Shown here: in pieces, positions 1 through 7,709 of the stretch | Layout: the number at the start of each line of letters is the position of its first letter | How positions within the stretch are numbered: the first letter of the stretch is position 1 | Assembly: GCA_946536955.1 (NCBI GenBank) | Contig: CAMNFJ010000027.1 | Location: forward strand, 1-21,855 | Length of the DNA stretch: 21,855 bases | Direction: 5' to 3' | From: CAG-791 sp002394525 | GTDB lineage: Bacteria; Bacillota; Clostridia; Lachnospirales; Lachnospiraceae | Notes under the pieces: model-generated | Seen by the model: the letters and a program-made list of their open reading frames with translations, nothing else | Database searches by the model: none | What the model was told of the DNA's origin: nothing | Made by a program: the position numbers and the translations under genes

Positions 1-1948
1 TCTCCAGCTTGGAGGCCAGGTTCAGAGGGGTCTGGCCGCCGAACTGGGCGATGACACCGACGGGCTTTTCTTTTCTGTAGATCGAGAGGACATCCTCCAG
101 GGTCAGGGGCTCGAAATAGAGCTTGTCGGAGGTGTCGTAGTCCGTGGAGACGGTCTCGGGGTTGCAGTTGACGATGATGGTCTCAAAGCCGAGCTTGCGC
201 AGGGACTGGGCCGCGTGGACGCAGCAGTAGTCGAACTCGATACCCTGGCCGATGCGGTTGGGGCCGCCGCCCAGGATCATGATCTTGGGCTTCTCGGTAC
301 GGATGGGGTTCTTGTCCTCCCCGATGTAGGTCGAATAGTAGTAGGCGCTGTCCTGGGTGCCGCTGACATGGACGCCCTCCCAGTTCTCGGTGCATCCCAG
401 GGCCTCGCGGGCATTGCGGATCTCATCCTGGGAGACCTCGAGGATCTGGGCCAGGTAGTGGTCGGAGAAGCCGTCCTTCTTGGCCCGGATCAGGGCTGCG
501 TCAGAGGGGACTCTGCCCTTGAATTCCTTCACGAGGGCCTCTTCCTCCTCGACCAGCTCCTTCATCTGCTGGACGAAGTAGTGCTTGACCTTGGTGATCT
601 CAAAGATCTCGTCTACGGTCATGCCCTTGCGCAGGGCCTCATACATGATAAAGTGGCGCTCGGAGGAGACATTGATCAGGAGCTTGCGGAGCTCGTCCAG
701 GGGCATTTCGTCGTAGCCATTGACATGGCCCAGGCCGTAGCGGCCTTTTTCCAGGGACCGGATGGCCTTCTGGAAGGCCTCCTTGTAGGTCTTGCCGATG
801 CTCATGACCTCGCCGACAGCCCTCATCTGGGTGCCCAGCTTGTCCTCGACGCCCTTGAATTTTTCAAATGCCCAGCGGGCAAATTTCACGACGACGAAAT
901 CGCCGGTGGGAACGTATTTGTCCAGAGTGCCGAAGCGGGAGTCCTCGAGGTCCGCCAGGGTCAGGCCGGTCGCCAGCTTGGCGGAGACCAGGGCGATGGG
1001 GAAGCCGGTCGCCTTGGAGGCCAGGGCGGAGGACCTGGAGGTGCGGGGGTTGATCTCAATGACGATCACACGCCCGGATACAGGATCGTGGGCGAACTGG
1101 ACGTTGGTACCCCCGATGACGCCGATGTGCTCGACGATCTTGTAGGCCTGCGTCTGCAGCTCCTTCTGCAGGTCCTCATCGATGGTCAGCATGGGCGCCG
1201 TGCAGAAGGAATCGCCTGTGTGCACGCCGACGGGATCCACGTTCTCGATGAAGCAGACCGTGATCATGTTGTTGTCCTTGTCGCGGACGACCTCGAGCTC
1301 CAGCTCCTCCCAGCCCAGAATGGACTCCTCGACCAGAACCTGGCCGATCAGGGAAGCCTGCAGGCCGCGCGCGCAGACTGTCTTTAATTCTTCTTTATTA
1401 TATACGAGGCCGCCGCCGGCGCCGCCCATGGTATAGGCGGGGCGGAGAACGACAGGATAGCCCAGTCTGTCAGCGATCTCCAGGGCCTCCTCCACACTGT
1501 AGGAGACTTCGCTGCGGGCCATCTCGATGCCCAGCATATCCATTGTCTTCTTGAACTCGATCCGGTCCTCGCCGCGCTCGATGGCATCCGCCTGGACACC
1601 GATGACCTTGACGCCGTATTCATCCAGCACGCCCGCCTTGTAGAGCTCCGCGCAGAGGTTCAGGCCAGACTGTCCGCCCAGGTTGGGCAGCAGAGCGTCC
1701 GGCTTCTCCTTCTTGATGATCTGTGTGACCCTGTCCACATTCAGGGGCTCAATATAGGTCCGGTCCGCCATCTCCGGATCCGTCATGATCGTAGCCGGGT
1801 TGGAGTTGACCAGCACGATCTCATAGCCAAGGCTGCGAAGCGCCTTGCACGCCTGCGTCCCCGAGTAGTCAAACTCACAGGCCTGGCCGATAACGATCGG
1901 GCCCGAGCCGATGATCAATACCTTATGGATGTCAGTTCTCTGGGGCAT
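1..1948 (-). CDS. carB: Carbamoyl-phosphate synthase large subunit, 3' end outside window
   Basis: CarB makes carbamoyl phosphate from bicarbonate, ammonia (passed from the glutaminase CarA) and two ATP, for pyrimidine and arginine synthesis in the cytoplasm. I translated 649 codons from ATG at 1948; the family is usually about 1,070 residues, so the last 40% is beyond base 1. The start MPQRTDIHKV is followed by the N-terminal glycine-rich GSGPIVIGQACEFDYSG (from residue 14), then ATP-grasp signatures TMGGAGGG and EINPRTSRSSALASKATG. The second synthase half begins near residue 550 with GGGPNRIGQGIEFDYC and NCNPETVSTDYDTSD. The ribosome site GAGAGGAGAG sits just before the ATG. No carA lies directly upstream: the preceding gene is a PAP2 phosphatase with its own terminator, so carB seems to be transcribed from its own promoters. 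Identity is near certain. Confidence 0.97.
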   Translation of the reverse strand, partial: MPQRTDIHKVLIIGSGPIVIGQACEFDYSGTQACKALRSLGYEIVLVNSNPATIMTDPEMADRTYIEPLNVDRVTQIIKKEKPDALLPNLGGQSGLNLCAELYKAGVLDEYGVKVIGVQADAIERGEDRIEFKKTMDMLGIEMARSEVSYSVEEALEIADRLGYPVVLRPAYTMGGAGGGLVYNKEELKTVCARGLQASLIGQVLVEESILGWEELELEVVRDKDNNMITVCFIENVDPVGVHTGDSFCTAPMLTIDEDLQKELQTQAYKIVEHIGVIGGTNVQFAHDPVSGRVIVIEINPRTSRSSALASKATGFPIALVSAKLATGLTLADLEDSRFGTLDKYVPTGDFVVVKFARWAFEKFKGVEDKLGTQMRAVGEVMSIGKTYKEAFQKAIRSLEKGRYGLGHVNGYDEMPLDELRKLLINVSSERHFIMYEALRKGMTVDEIFEITKVKHYFVQQMKELVEEEEALVKEFKGRVPSDAALIRAKKDGFSDHYLAQILEVSQDEIRNAREALGCTENWEGVHVSGTQDSAYYYSTYIGEDKNPIRTEKPKIMILGGGPNRIGQGIEFDYCCVHAAQSLRKLGFETIIVNCNPETVSTDYDTSDKLYFEPLTLEDVLSIYRKEKPVGVIAQFGGQTPLNLASKLE

Positions 1949-1961
1949 GTACTCTCCTCTC

Positions 1962-1983
1962 TGGCGGTCTGCCTTGTCCGCCA
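1962..1983 (-). promoter_or_regulatory. Hairpin just upstream of the carB ribosome site
   Basis: On the minus strand TGGCGG and CCGCCA form a perfect 6-bp stem with a 10-base loop, ending directly beside the AGAGAGGAGAG ribosome site of carB. The stretch CCAGAGAGG after the stem resembles the conserved core of PyrR-binding RNAs, but the rest of that structure is not evident. It could tune carB translation or be incidental. Confidence 0.35.
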
Positions 1984-2121
1984 ATCCATACCTGCAAAAT
2001 TATCATTCCTCATTATAAACAGGGCTTATAAAAAAATCCATGAAATCTTTTAGAGAAATGCTGTTTTTTTTGCATACGATTCCTTAACTGAGCCGATCTG
2101 TCGGACATAGGATCTTTCTCT

Positions 2122-2149
2122 ATTATACAGAACCCGTCCATATGTTCAA
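2122..2149 (-). promoter_or_regulatory. Sigma-A-like promoter for carB (proximal)
   Basis: On the minus strand TTGAAC (2144-2149) is followed after 16 bases by a perfect TATAAT (2122-2127). It points at carB and would give a leader of roughly 165 bases. A second isolated TATAAT at 2012-2017 has no convincing -35 box. Basis: consensus match only. Confidence 0.6.
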
Positions 2150-2179
2150 CAAACCCTTTGCGTACATGTATACAATCGT

Positions 2180-2208
2180 ACTGTACAACAGCTTGATTCC
2201 TCTGTCAA
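2180..2208 (-). promoter_or_regulatory. Sigma-A-like promoter for carB (distal)
   Basis: On the minus strand a perfect TTGACA (2203-2208) is followed after 17 bases by TACAGT (2180-2185; four of six consensus bases). It lies immediately downstream of the terminator of the preceding gene, as expected for a new transcription unit leading into carB. Confidence 0.55.
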
Positions 2209-2210
2209 CA

Positions 2211-2270
2211 GATAAAATCCCCGAAAAATCGACCGGCTTCCTGCAGGCAGGGTCCGGGATTTTCCGGGGA
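2211..2270 (-). terminator. Rho-independent terminator after the PAP2 gene
   Basis: On the minus strand the arms TCCCCGGAAAATC (2258-2270) and GATTTTTCGGGGA (2218-2230) pair over 13 positions with one G-U wobble; the loop region contains further pairs (CCGG/CCGG and CCTGCAGG). The run TTTTATC (2211-2217) follows. It lies about 20 bases after the PAP2 stop codon and isolates that gene from carB. Confidence 0.7.
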
Positions 2271-2291
2271 ATCGTATTGGCGGCGGAAAGG

Positions 2292-3230
2292 TCACGCCTT
2301 TTCAAAGAGCCGGGCCAGCAGCGGGAAGAGGAAGGTGATATACAGCATCTGCAGAAAGCAGGACACCAGCGGGCCGGAGAATCCCGGCAGGGCACCCGAG
2401 ACCATGGGGACCAGGACCTGGCTGACCAGGTAGAAGGTCATAAAGCCCGCCGCCAGGCGGTTGAGCCTCTGCCTGCCGTTGATCCGGGTCGTAAAGCCGA
2501 CGAAGCGGTGCTCCAGATACCATCCTGCCAGAAAACCCATGGTCCAGCCGGCTCCCTTAAAGGTATCTCTGGCCATGACCGCGCCGTCGACCAGGAGCTT
2601 TCCCTCCGCGTCATAGTCGGTCGGATAGGGCTTGAGGCCCGCGTAGAGGCAGATCGCCGCGGCCAGGACCAGGCCGGCACAGACGACGAGAGCGATCTTT
2701 TCGGGATGGCGGCAGATCCAGTCATGCAGGAAATACGTCAGCAGCATGACCAGGAGTCCGGCAGCGGCTCCGATCAGTACATCCTGAGGTGTATGGACGC
2801 CCAGGAAATTGCGGCTCAGGGCCACCAGGGCCACCAGGATGCCGCAGAGGATGCGGAAAGCTTTGGGCATATCCGGCCGGACCGCGAAGCCTCCGTAGAC
2901 AGACGCGGCATTCATGGTATGGCCGCTGGGGAAGGAATAGCCGGTGGCCGTCGTCCTCGCGGATGCCTCCGGCAGGATCTTCGCGCTCCGGATCCAGGGC
3001 CGGTAGGCGCAGACGGTCACCTTCATGGCCCCGTTGACCAGGCGGTTCCCGCTCCATCCCATCATCACATAGGTTCCCAGCTCCTTGTCGATACACCAGT
3101 AGAGGACGGCCATCAGCAGGATGACCGTGTTCAGCTCCCCCCAGAAGGTCATCTTCTTGAAAAATGCTGTAAAAATCCCTCCGGCTCCCTCGCGGAAGTT
3201 CTGAAGGAACAAGAGAATTTGAATGTCCAT
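2292..3230 (-). CDS. PAP2-family membrane phosphatase
   Basis: A 312-residue integral membrane protein of the phosphatidic-acid-phosphatase type 2 superfamily, whose members remove phosphate from lipid phosphates such as undecaprenyl pyrophosphate or phosphatidic acid at the membrane's outer face. All three catalytic motifs are visible: K70-x6-R77-P78, P101-S102-G103-H104, and S139-R140-x5-H146-x3-D150. Several hydrophobic helices surround them and continue to the C-terminus. The start chosen is ATG at 3230 (MDIQILLFLQ), seven bases after a strong GAAAGGAG site; the frame stays open for 29 more codons upstream but without homology or a ribosome site. It stands alone with a good terminator. 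Recycling of the carrier lipid used by the nearby polysaccharide locus is a plausible but unproven role. Confidence 0.9.
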   Translation of the reverse strand: MDIQILLFLQNFREGAGGIFTAFFKKMTFWGELNTVILLMAVLYWCIDKELGTYVMMGWSGNRLVNGAMKVTVCAYRPWIRSAKILPEASARTTATGYSFPSGHTMNAASVYGGFAVRPDMPKAFRILCGILVALVALSRNFLGVHTPQDVLIGAAAGLLVMLLTYFLHDWICRHPEKIALVVCAGLVLAAAICLYAGLKPYPTDYDAEGKLLVDGAVMARDTFKGAGWTMGFLAGWYLEHRFVGFTTRINGRQRLNRLAAGFMTFYLVSQVLVPMVSGALPGFSGPLVSCFLQMLYITFLFPLLARLFEKA

Positions 3231-3264
3231 GTAAAACTCCTTTCTCAATAGATTCCTTTTTAGA

Positions 3265-3336
3265 TTGATGTCACGGCCAAACGGTGCTTTTTCAGGAAAG
3301 TCCCCCCAATGTGCCACAGGAGACTTTTGACATCAA
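3265..3336. repeat. Nested inverted repeat upstream of the PAP2 gene
   Basis: Outer arms TTGATGTCA (3265-3273) and TGACATCAA (3328-3336) enclose inner arms AAAGTC (3297-3302) and GACTTT (3322-3327), the two right arms being contiguous. The element lies 35-106 bases upstream of the PAP2 start and could fold in its leader or be an operator. The rest of the 3231-3523 gap shows no gene. Confidence 0.35.
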
Positions 3337-3379
3337 CAGCTTCTTAATACTTTCGGTATCTGAAATTCCTTCAGACACA

Positions 3380-3411
3380 AAGAGGGGACGGTTCCGGTAC
3401 CGCCCCCTCTT
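3380..3411 (-). terminator. Hairpin between malQ and the PAP2 gene, terminator or REP-like
   Basis: The arms AAGAGGGGACGGT (3380-3392) and ACCGCCCCCTCTT (3399-3411) form a 13-bp stem with one mismatch and a 6-base loop. On the minus strand it is followed by TTTGTGT, so it may end malQ transcription. From memory, the GGGGACGGTTCC core recurs in intergenic repeats of clostridia, so a REP-type origin is also possible. Confidence 0.5.
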
Positions 3412-3523
3412 CCTGTTTTCACTCCGCCAGCTTCTACATCCGCGGGAGCATTTTTTCTCTCCGTCTGACGATATAGCTGGTGGATCCGTCTTTTCCCCTC
3501 TGTCCTCCCGGACAGATGCGGGA

Positions 3524-5065
3524 TCAGGCCTGTTTCTTGTCCTCCGGATCAGGCTTGGGCAGCCTTCCATAGGTTTTTGTCAGGTTATAAATGCTCTTTG
3601 CCAGCTCATGAGAGAGCAGGTTGGGGACCACCCTCCACTGCCAGTTGCCCTGGGCCGTGCCGGGTGTGTTGAGGCGGGACTCCTCTCCCTTGACCAGGAA
3701 GTCCTGGATGGGGACGATGCAGAGGTCGCAGACGCTGCGGAAGGCCTCCCGGATGAAGTCCCAGGTAAAGGCGCCGTAGTCCGTGTACTCGGAGTGGATG
3801 AAGCGTCTCGCGAAGTCCCGGTCGTGGTCGCTGCACTGTTCGATCCAGGCGCGGGTTGTCGTATTGTCATGGGTCCCTGTGTAGACGACCGCGTTTTTCA
3901 CATGGTTGTAGGACAGGTAGTAGCTGGATTCGCTGGGGTCGAAGGCAAACTGGAGGACCTTCATGCCGGGGAAGCCGGTCCCCTCCAGAAGCTTTTCGGT
4001 CTCGGGCGTGATGTTGCCCAGGTCCTCGGCGATGATGTCGACGTCTCCCAGGCTCTTTTTGACAGCCTTGAAGAAGTCGAGGCCGGGTCCCTTGACCACC
4101 TTGCCGTGCTCCGCGGTCTGGTCGCCGTAGGGCACCTCATAGTATTCGGCGAAGCCGTTGAAATGGTCCAGGCGGACGACATCGTAGAACTCAAAGTTGC
4201 GGGCGAAGCGCTGGATCCACCAGTCGTAGCCGTTCCTCTTGAGCTTTTTCCAGTCATAGACCGGATTGCCCCAGAGCTGGCCCGTGGGAGAAAAGGCATC
4301 GGGCGGGCAGCCGGCCACGACGGACGGCACCAGGTCCTTGTCGAATTTGAAGATGTCGGCGTGGGCCCAGGTCGCCGCGCTGTCCATGGCCACGTAGAAG
4401 GGGATGTCGCCGATGATCTTGATGCCCTGAACCTGGGCATAGGCGTGGAGCTTTTTCCACTGGCGGTCAAACTGGAACTGGAGGAAGCGATAGAAATCGA
4501 TGTCCTCCGCCAGCTCCTGGGCAGCCGCGGCCAGGGCCTTTTTGTCGCGGAGCCGCTCTCCTGCCTTCCACTGGATCCAGGACTTCCCTTCGTATTTTTT
4601 CTTGAGGGCCATATAGAGAGCATAGTCAAAGAGCCAGTAGTGCTCTTTTTCCAGGTAGGTCTGGTACTCCTCGTGGTAGGCACTGTGGCTCCTGGCGTTT
4701 TCGAGCGCGCGGAAGCGGTCAAAGGCGATCTTGAGGGCCTCATAGCGGTTGTTGTAGAGGGCGCCGTAATCGACCTTTTCCGGATCAGAGCCAAAATCAA
4801 AGCGGTTGACTTCATCCCAGGTCAGGAGCCCTTCCTCGATCAGCTTTTCCAGATCGATGAAATAGGGGTTGCCCGCGAAGGAGGAGACGGACTGGTAGGG
4901 CGAATCGCCGAAGCCGGTCTGGCACAGGGGCAGGACCTGCCAGTAGGACTGACCGGACTCTTTGAGGAAGTCTACAAACTCGTATGCTTCCTTTGAAAAA
5001 GATCCGATCCCGAACTTTGACGGCAGGGATGACACTGGATAAAGGATTCCACTTTCTCTTTTCAT
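3524..5065 (-). CDS. malQ: 4-alpha-glucanotransferase (amylomaltase, GH77)
   Basis: A 513-residue cytoplasmic disproportionating enzyme that transfers alpha-1,4-glucan segments between maltodextrins and releases glucose, used in maltodextrin and glycogen metabolism. GH77 hallmarks are all present: the N-terminal SGILYPVSSLPSKFGIGS and GDSPYQSVSSFAGNPYFID, the nucleophile D300 in VVRLDHFNGF, the acid/base E347 in IIAEDLG, and D400 in GTHDNTTT. The region GDIPFYVAMDSAATWAH (from residue 219) and the 250s-type loop PDAFSPTGQLWGNPVYDW are also typical. Length equals the usual bacterial form of about 500 residues. Start is ATG at 5065 with AGGAGAGG upstream. It is flanked by gaps of about 290 and 210 bases and is not obviously part of the polysaccharide operon. 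Confidence 0.97.
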   Translation of the reverse strand: MKRESGILYPVSSLPSKFGIGSFSKEAYEFVDFLKESGQSYWQVLPLCQTGFGDSPYQSVSSFAGNPYFIDLEKLIEEGLLTWDEVNRFDFGSDPEKVDYGALYNNRYEALKIAFDRFRALENARSHSAYHEEYQTYLEKEHYWLFDYALYMALKKKYEGKSWIQWKAGERLRDKKALAAAAQELAEDIDFYRFLQFQFDRQWKKLHAYAQVQGIKIIGDIPFYVAMDSAATWAHADIFKFDKDLVPSVVAGCPPDAFSPTGQLWGNPVYDWKKLKRNGYDWWIQRFARNFEFYDVVRLDHFNGFAEYYEVPYGDQTAEHGKVVKGPGLDFFKAVKKSLGDVDIIAEDLGNITPETEKLLEGTGFPGMKVLQFAFDPSESSYYLSYNHVKNAVVYTGTHDNTTTRAWIEQCSDHDRDFARRFIHSEYTDYGAFTWDFIREAFRSVCDLCIVPIQDFLVKGEESRLNTPGTAQGNWQWRVVPNLLSHELAKSIYNLTKTYGRLPKPDPEDKKQA

Positions 5066-5143
5066 AAAACTTAATTCCTCTCCTAATATAGATTTTCGCC
5101 GGCTGTTTTACGGCCTGCCGGAACCGCCGTTTATCTGCAAGAC

Positions 5144-5165
5144 AAAAGGCCCCGGCGGGTGCCGG
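5144..5165 (-). terminator. Weak terminator-like hairpin after the last polysaccharide gene
   Basis: On the minus strand CCGGC (5161-5165) and GCCGG (5152-5156) form a short GC stem with a 4-base loop, followed by GGCC and a TTTTGT run. It lies between the last glycosyltransferase and malQ (gap 5066-5277), where the polysaccharide transcript should end. The stem is short, so the call is tentative. Confidence 0.35.
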
Positions 5166-5277
5166 CGTGACCTCCTGCGATCACATTCCAGGGTTTGAAG
5201 CGCGAAACCGCGATCCTCCCGCCTCCCGGGATCATATGCTGTTCCCGTATATTTTGAGACGGAGTCTTTGCGCTTTG

Positions 5278-6393
5278 TCACCGGGACAGCCCCCGCCTGG
5301 CTCTCATGCTCAGGGTATAGAGGGCCGGGCTGGTCCTGTAAAGAATATATCTGACCTTATAGTCCCGGGACAGCCGGCTGAAGACCTGGCTGCCTGACAG
5401 GCCGGTCTTTCTCAGATAGCGGTCCAGCCTTCCCTTCAGCTTTTTTTCTTTGGGAAAATATGGATAAAATGCCAGAAACTGCCTGGTGTAGCGGACCGCC
5501 ATGATTCCGGCGAATTCCGGATCCCCCGAGAGCGGAAGGATCTTTTCCAGGGCCCGGAGCAGGGTCAGGTTTTTGCGGCTCATGGCATGGGAGATGGAGC
5601 CGGCCGCGCAGTAGTAGTCATAGAGCGGCCTGTCCAGGATAAGGACTGTTTCACACTGTGCCAGGTAGCGCTCGACAAAGAGCAGGTCCTCTCCGACATG
5701 GATCCCGGGCTCGAAGCGGATCCCGGCCTGTTCGATCAGGTCCCTGCGGAAGATCTTGTTCCAGAGGTAGCCGCCGAAGGCCTCGTCCGTGACGGCCAGC
5801 CGCATGGCGGCGGGGCCGGACAGGGTGCAGACCTGCGCGGCGGCAGGGTCTTCTTCGGGGGCGGACTCTTCGACAGCCGGGCTGTCGGCTGATCCCGGTC
5901 TGCTTTCCCGGCCGGCCGGGACTTCTCCCGGGCCTGCGGACTCTGAATCGGCAGGGCAGACGGCGGGCTTTTCTTCGGCCGGGCTGTCTGAGCCGGCCTG
6001 GCTCCCCTCTTCGATCGTCCGGTAGCCGCAGACAGCCATCCCGGCATCCCCTATATGATCAGCCATGACCTGGAGGAAGTCGGGCCTGACTGTGTCATCG
6101 GCATCGACGAAGCAGACCAGGCTGCCCCTGGCCGCTTCGAGCCCCCTGTTTCTGGCAGCTGCGGGGCCGGCATTCTTCTGTCTGCAGATCCGGACTCTGT
6201 CCGGGGCCGCGGCCTGGATCTGACGGCACAGGTCCGCTGTCCCGTCGACGGATCCGTCGTCGATCATGATCAGTTCAAACTCCTGCAGGGTCTGGCGCAG
6301 GATACTATTTACAGCCCTCTCCACCGTCTTTTCCGCATTGTAGACGGGCATGATCACCGAGATCAGCTGTGTCTGTCTGCCTGTAGTAGTCAC
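5278..6393 (-). CDS. Family 2 glycosyltransferase with a low-complexity insert
   Basis: An inverting GT-A fold glycosyltransferase that probably adds a sugar to the lipid-linked repeat unit at the inner face of the membrane. Visible motifs: ISVIMPVYNAEKTV (residue 11 on), IDDGSVDGT, NAGPAAARNRG, and the metal-binding FVDADD (D97, D99, D100). The acceptor half has FGGYLWNKIFRRDLI and HVGEDLLF. I chose GTG at 6393 (371 residues) because AGGAG lies seven bases before it; the frame continues to a TTG at 6417 without a ribosome site. Residues about 127-189 form an odd Ala/Pro/Glu/Ser-rich stretch between the GT-A core and the WNKIF motif where relatives have a short loop. Last gene of the locus. 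The sugar and linkage cannot be read from the sequence. Confidence 0.9.
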   Translation of the reverse strand: MTTTGRQTQLISVIMPVYNAEKTVERAVNSILRQTLQEFELIMIDDGSVDGTADLCRQIQAAAPDRVRICRQKNAGPAAARNRGLEAARGSLVCFVDADDTVRPDFLQVMADHIGDAGMAVCGYRTIEEGSQAGSDSPAEEKPAVCPADSESAGPGEVPAGRESRPGSADSPAVEESAPEEDPAAAQVCTLSGPAAMRLAVTDEAFGGYLWNKIFRRDLIEQAGIRFEPGIHVGEDLLFVERYLAQCETVLILDRPLYDYYCAAGSISHAMSRKNLTLLRALEKILPLSGDPEFAGIMAVRYTRQFLAFYPYFPKEKKLKGRLDRYLRKTGLSGSQVFSRLSRDYKVRYILYRTSPALYTLSMRARRGLSR

Positions 6394-6434
6394 CTCTACT
6401 CTCCTGTCTGTTTTCAAATGTAAAAAATGCGCCG

Positions 6435-6499
6435 GCCGGAAAATGTCCCCTCTGACTCAAAAAAATGAGTCAGCCTGAAACGTCCCCCCCCCTGACTCA
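6435..6499. repeat. REP-like element with two direct copies and a palindrome
   Basis: Two imperfect direct copies, GCCGGAAAATGTCCCC plus TCTGACTCA (6435-6459) and GCCTGAAACGTCCCCCC plus CCCTGACTCA (6473-6499), flank an A-run. The first copy's CTGACTCA pairs with TGAGTCAG (6466-6473) as an 8-bp stem with a 6-base loop (6452-6473). The right end overlaps the last three bases of the upstream PSPT gene, whose TGA stop at 6497-6499 is part of the repeat. From memory, similar GGGGACRTTTC...GAGTCA units are scattered in clostridial genomes. Confidence 0.6.
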
Positions 6500-7630
6500 T
6501 TTCAGGGCGGTCAGGAGGCGGTCTGCGGAGGCGGCGGCGAGGCGCAGTCTTGCGGCTGTGACCGCCCTGTAGTCGACGGGTCTGTCGAGGTCAAAGGTCT
6601 CCGCCTCCTCGCAGCTGATATAGCGCTCGGGGATCCCCAGTCTGTCCAGGATGCCGGCGATCCTGACGTCGTCCTTGAAGCCTTTGTCCCTGTCCCCGTC
6701 ATTGATGGAGACGAAGGGCTTCTCAAAGATCAGGGAGAAGGCGGTTCCGTGGAAAGAGTCGGTGACGACGTAGGAGGCATAGCGGATGAGGCTGAGGTAG
6801 TCGCCCGGGGCCAGGGTCCTGGTGACCGGGCGGATGCCGTTTTTGATCAGGCGCAGGTAGGCCCGGCCTCCCTTGGCCATTTCGATGGTATAGACGGGCA
6901 GGCCGGTCCTCTTCGCTATGGTCCGGGCGGCCCGGACGACGGATTCATTGTACCAGACATAGTAGAGAAAGATGTATTTTCCCCGGATCCGCCTGGGAGA
7001 CGTGACCCGGGCGTACTCCTTCTTTTTGTGGAGGAGGGTGGGGTCGAGGGCCAGGTCGACCTGTCTGTCCTCCCCGATCAGGCCGTGGAGGATGTCGACG
7101 CCGTTCTGCTCTCTGCAGGAGAGGTAGTCGTAGTCCAGGATCCAGTCCCTGTAGGTCTCCGATTCCGGGCCGGTCCCCAGGGAGCCGGTGTTGAGGCTGA
7201 CGGCGTAGGCCGCCTTTCTGCCGGGTGTGGGGAAGGGAAGGAAGTAGACCGGGTCGGCGTCGCTGGCGCCGGTGTTCCAGATCTGGTCGCTCCCCGTGAT
7301 GATGGCGTCGTAGGGCCGGAGGCCGATGGCCTCCTGGTCGGCAGGGCCGTAGGACCTTTCGCTGATGCGGAGATGGTCCCTGCGGAAGCGGGCAAAGCTC
7401 TCTTTCTGCCGGCTCAGGATCCGCATGACGGGGACCCGGTTGAGGTTTTTGATCAGAAAGCGCGGGGTGCCGGGCCCCAGAAAGACATCGTAGAGCTCCC
7501 CGTAGCGGGCGGGCTCATAGTCGATGATCTCCGATTCGATCCCCCTGAGGGTCAGCATGTGCTGCAGGGCCCAGGCCTGCAGGACAGAGCCGTAATTGAC
7601 GGATTTATGGAAGGTCAGGATTCCGATCAT
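6497..7630 (-). CDS. Polysaccharide pyruvyl transferase family protein
   Basis: A 377-residue member of the PSPT family (Pfam PS_pyruv_trans, relatives of CsaB), which transfers pyruvate from phosphoenolpyruvate to make ketals on cell-wall or exopolysaccharide sugars; many members have unproven activity. Motifs: GILTFHKSVNYGSVLQAWAL at the N-terminus, ITGSDQIWNT (residues 111-120), ALDPTLL near 195, and the C-terminal TDSFHGTAFSLIFEKPFV (residues 290-307). The fold is GT-B-like and cytosolic. Start ATG at 7630 has GGAGG six bases upstream. The stop codon lies inside a REP-like repeat, so the C-terminus may have been trimmed or re-ended by that element. One of three PSPT modules in this locus. 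The exact substrate is unknown. Confidence 0.88.
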   Translation of the reverse strand: MIGILTFHKSVNYGSVLQAWALQHMLTLRGIESEIIDYEPARYGELYDVFLGPGTPRFLIKNLNRVPVMRILSRQKESFARFRRDHLRISERSYGPADQEAIGLRPYDAIITGSDQIWNTGASDADPVYFLPFPTPGRKAAYAVSLNTGSLGTGPESETYRDWILDYDYLSCREQNGVDILHGLIGEDRQVDLALDPTLLHKKKEYARVTSPRRIRGKYIFLYYVWYNESVVRAARTIAKRTGLPVYTIEMAKGGRAYLRLIKNGIRPVTRTLAPGDYLSLIRYASYVVTDSFHGTAFSLIFEKPFVSINDGDRDKGFKDDVRIAGILDRLGIPERYISCEEAETFDLDRPVDYRAVTAARLRLAAASADRLLTALK

Positions 7631-7709
7631 TGAGGTCCTCCGTTTCTGTGCACAGGCACCGGGACCAGGGATGGTTTCGCCCGGTCTGCCTGAATTCCGG
7701 CAGCAGTGC

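Noticed and set aside
215..1387. Plus-strand open frame of 390 codons
   Set aside because: Antisense to carB, whose protein sequence is clearly conserved over the same span.
1949..1990. PyrR-binding attenuator before carB
   Set aside because: Only the CCAGAGAGG core is similar; it overlaps the ribosome site, and no antiterminator/terminator pair is visible. Kept only as a weak possibility.
3284..4996. Plus-strand open frame of 570 codons
   Set aside because: Antisense to malQ, which has all catalytic residues; the plus-strand product has no recognisable motif.
6394..6417. TTG start for the last GT2 gene
   Set aside because: No ribosome site upstream, whereas GTG at 6393 has AGGAG at seven bases and leaves the whole GT-A core intact.
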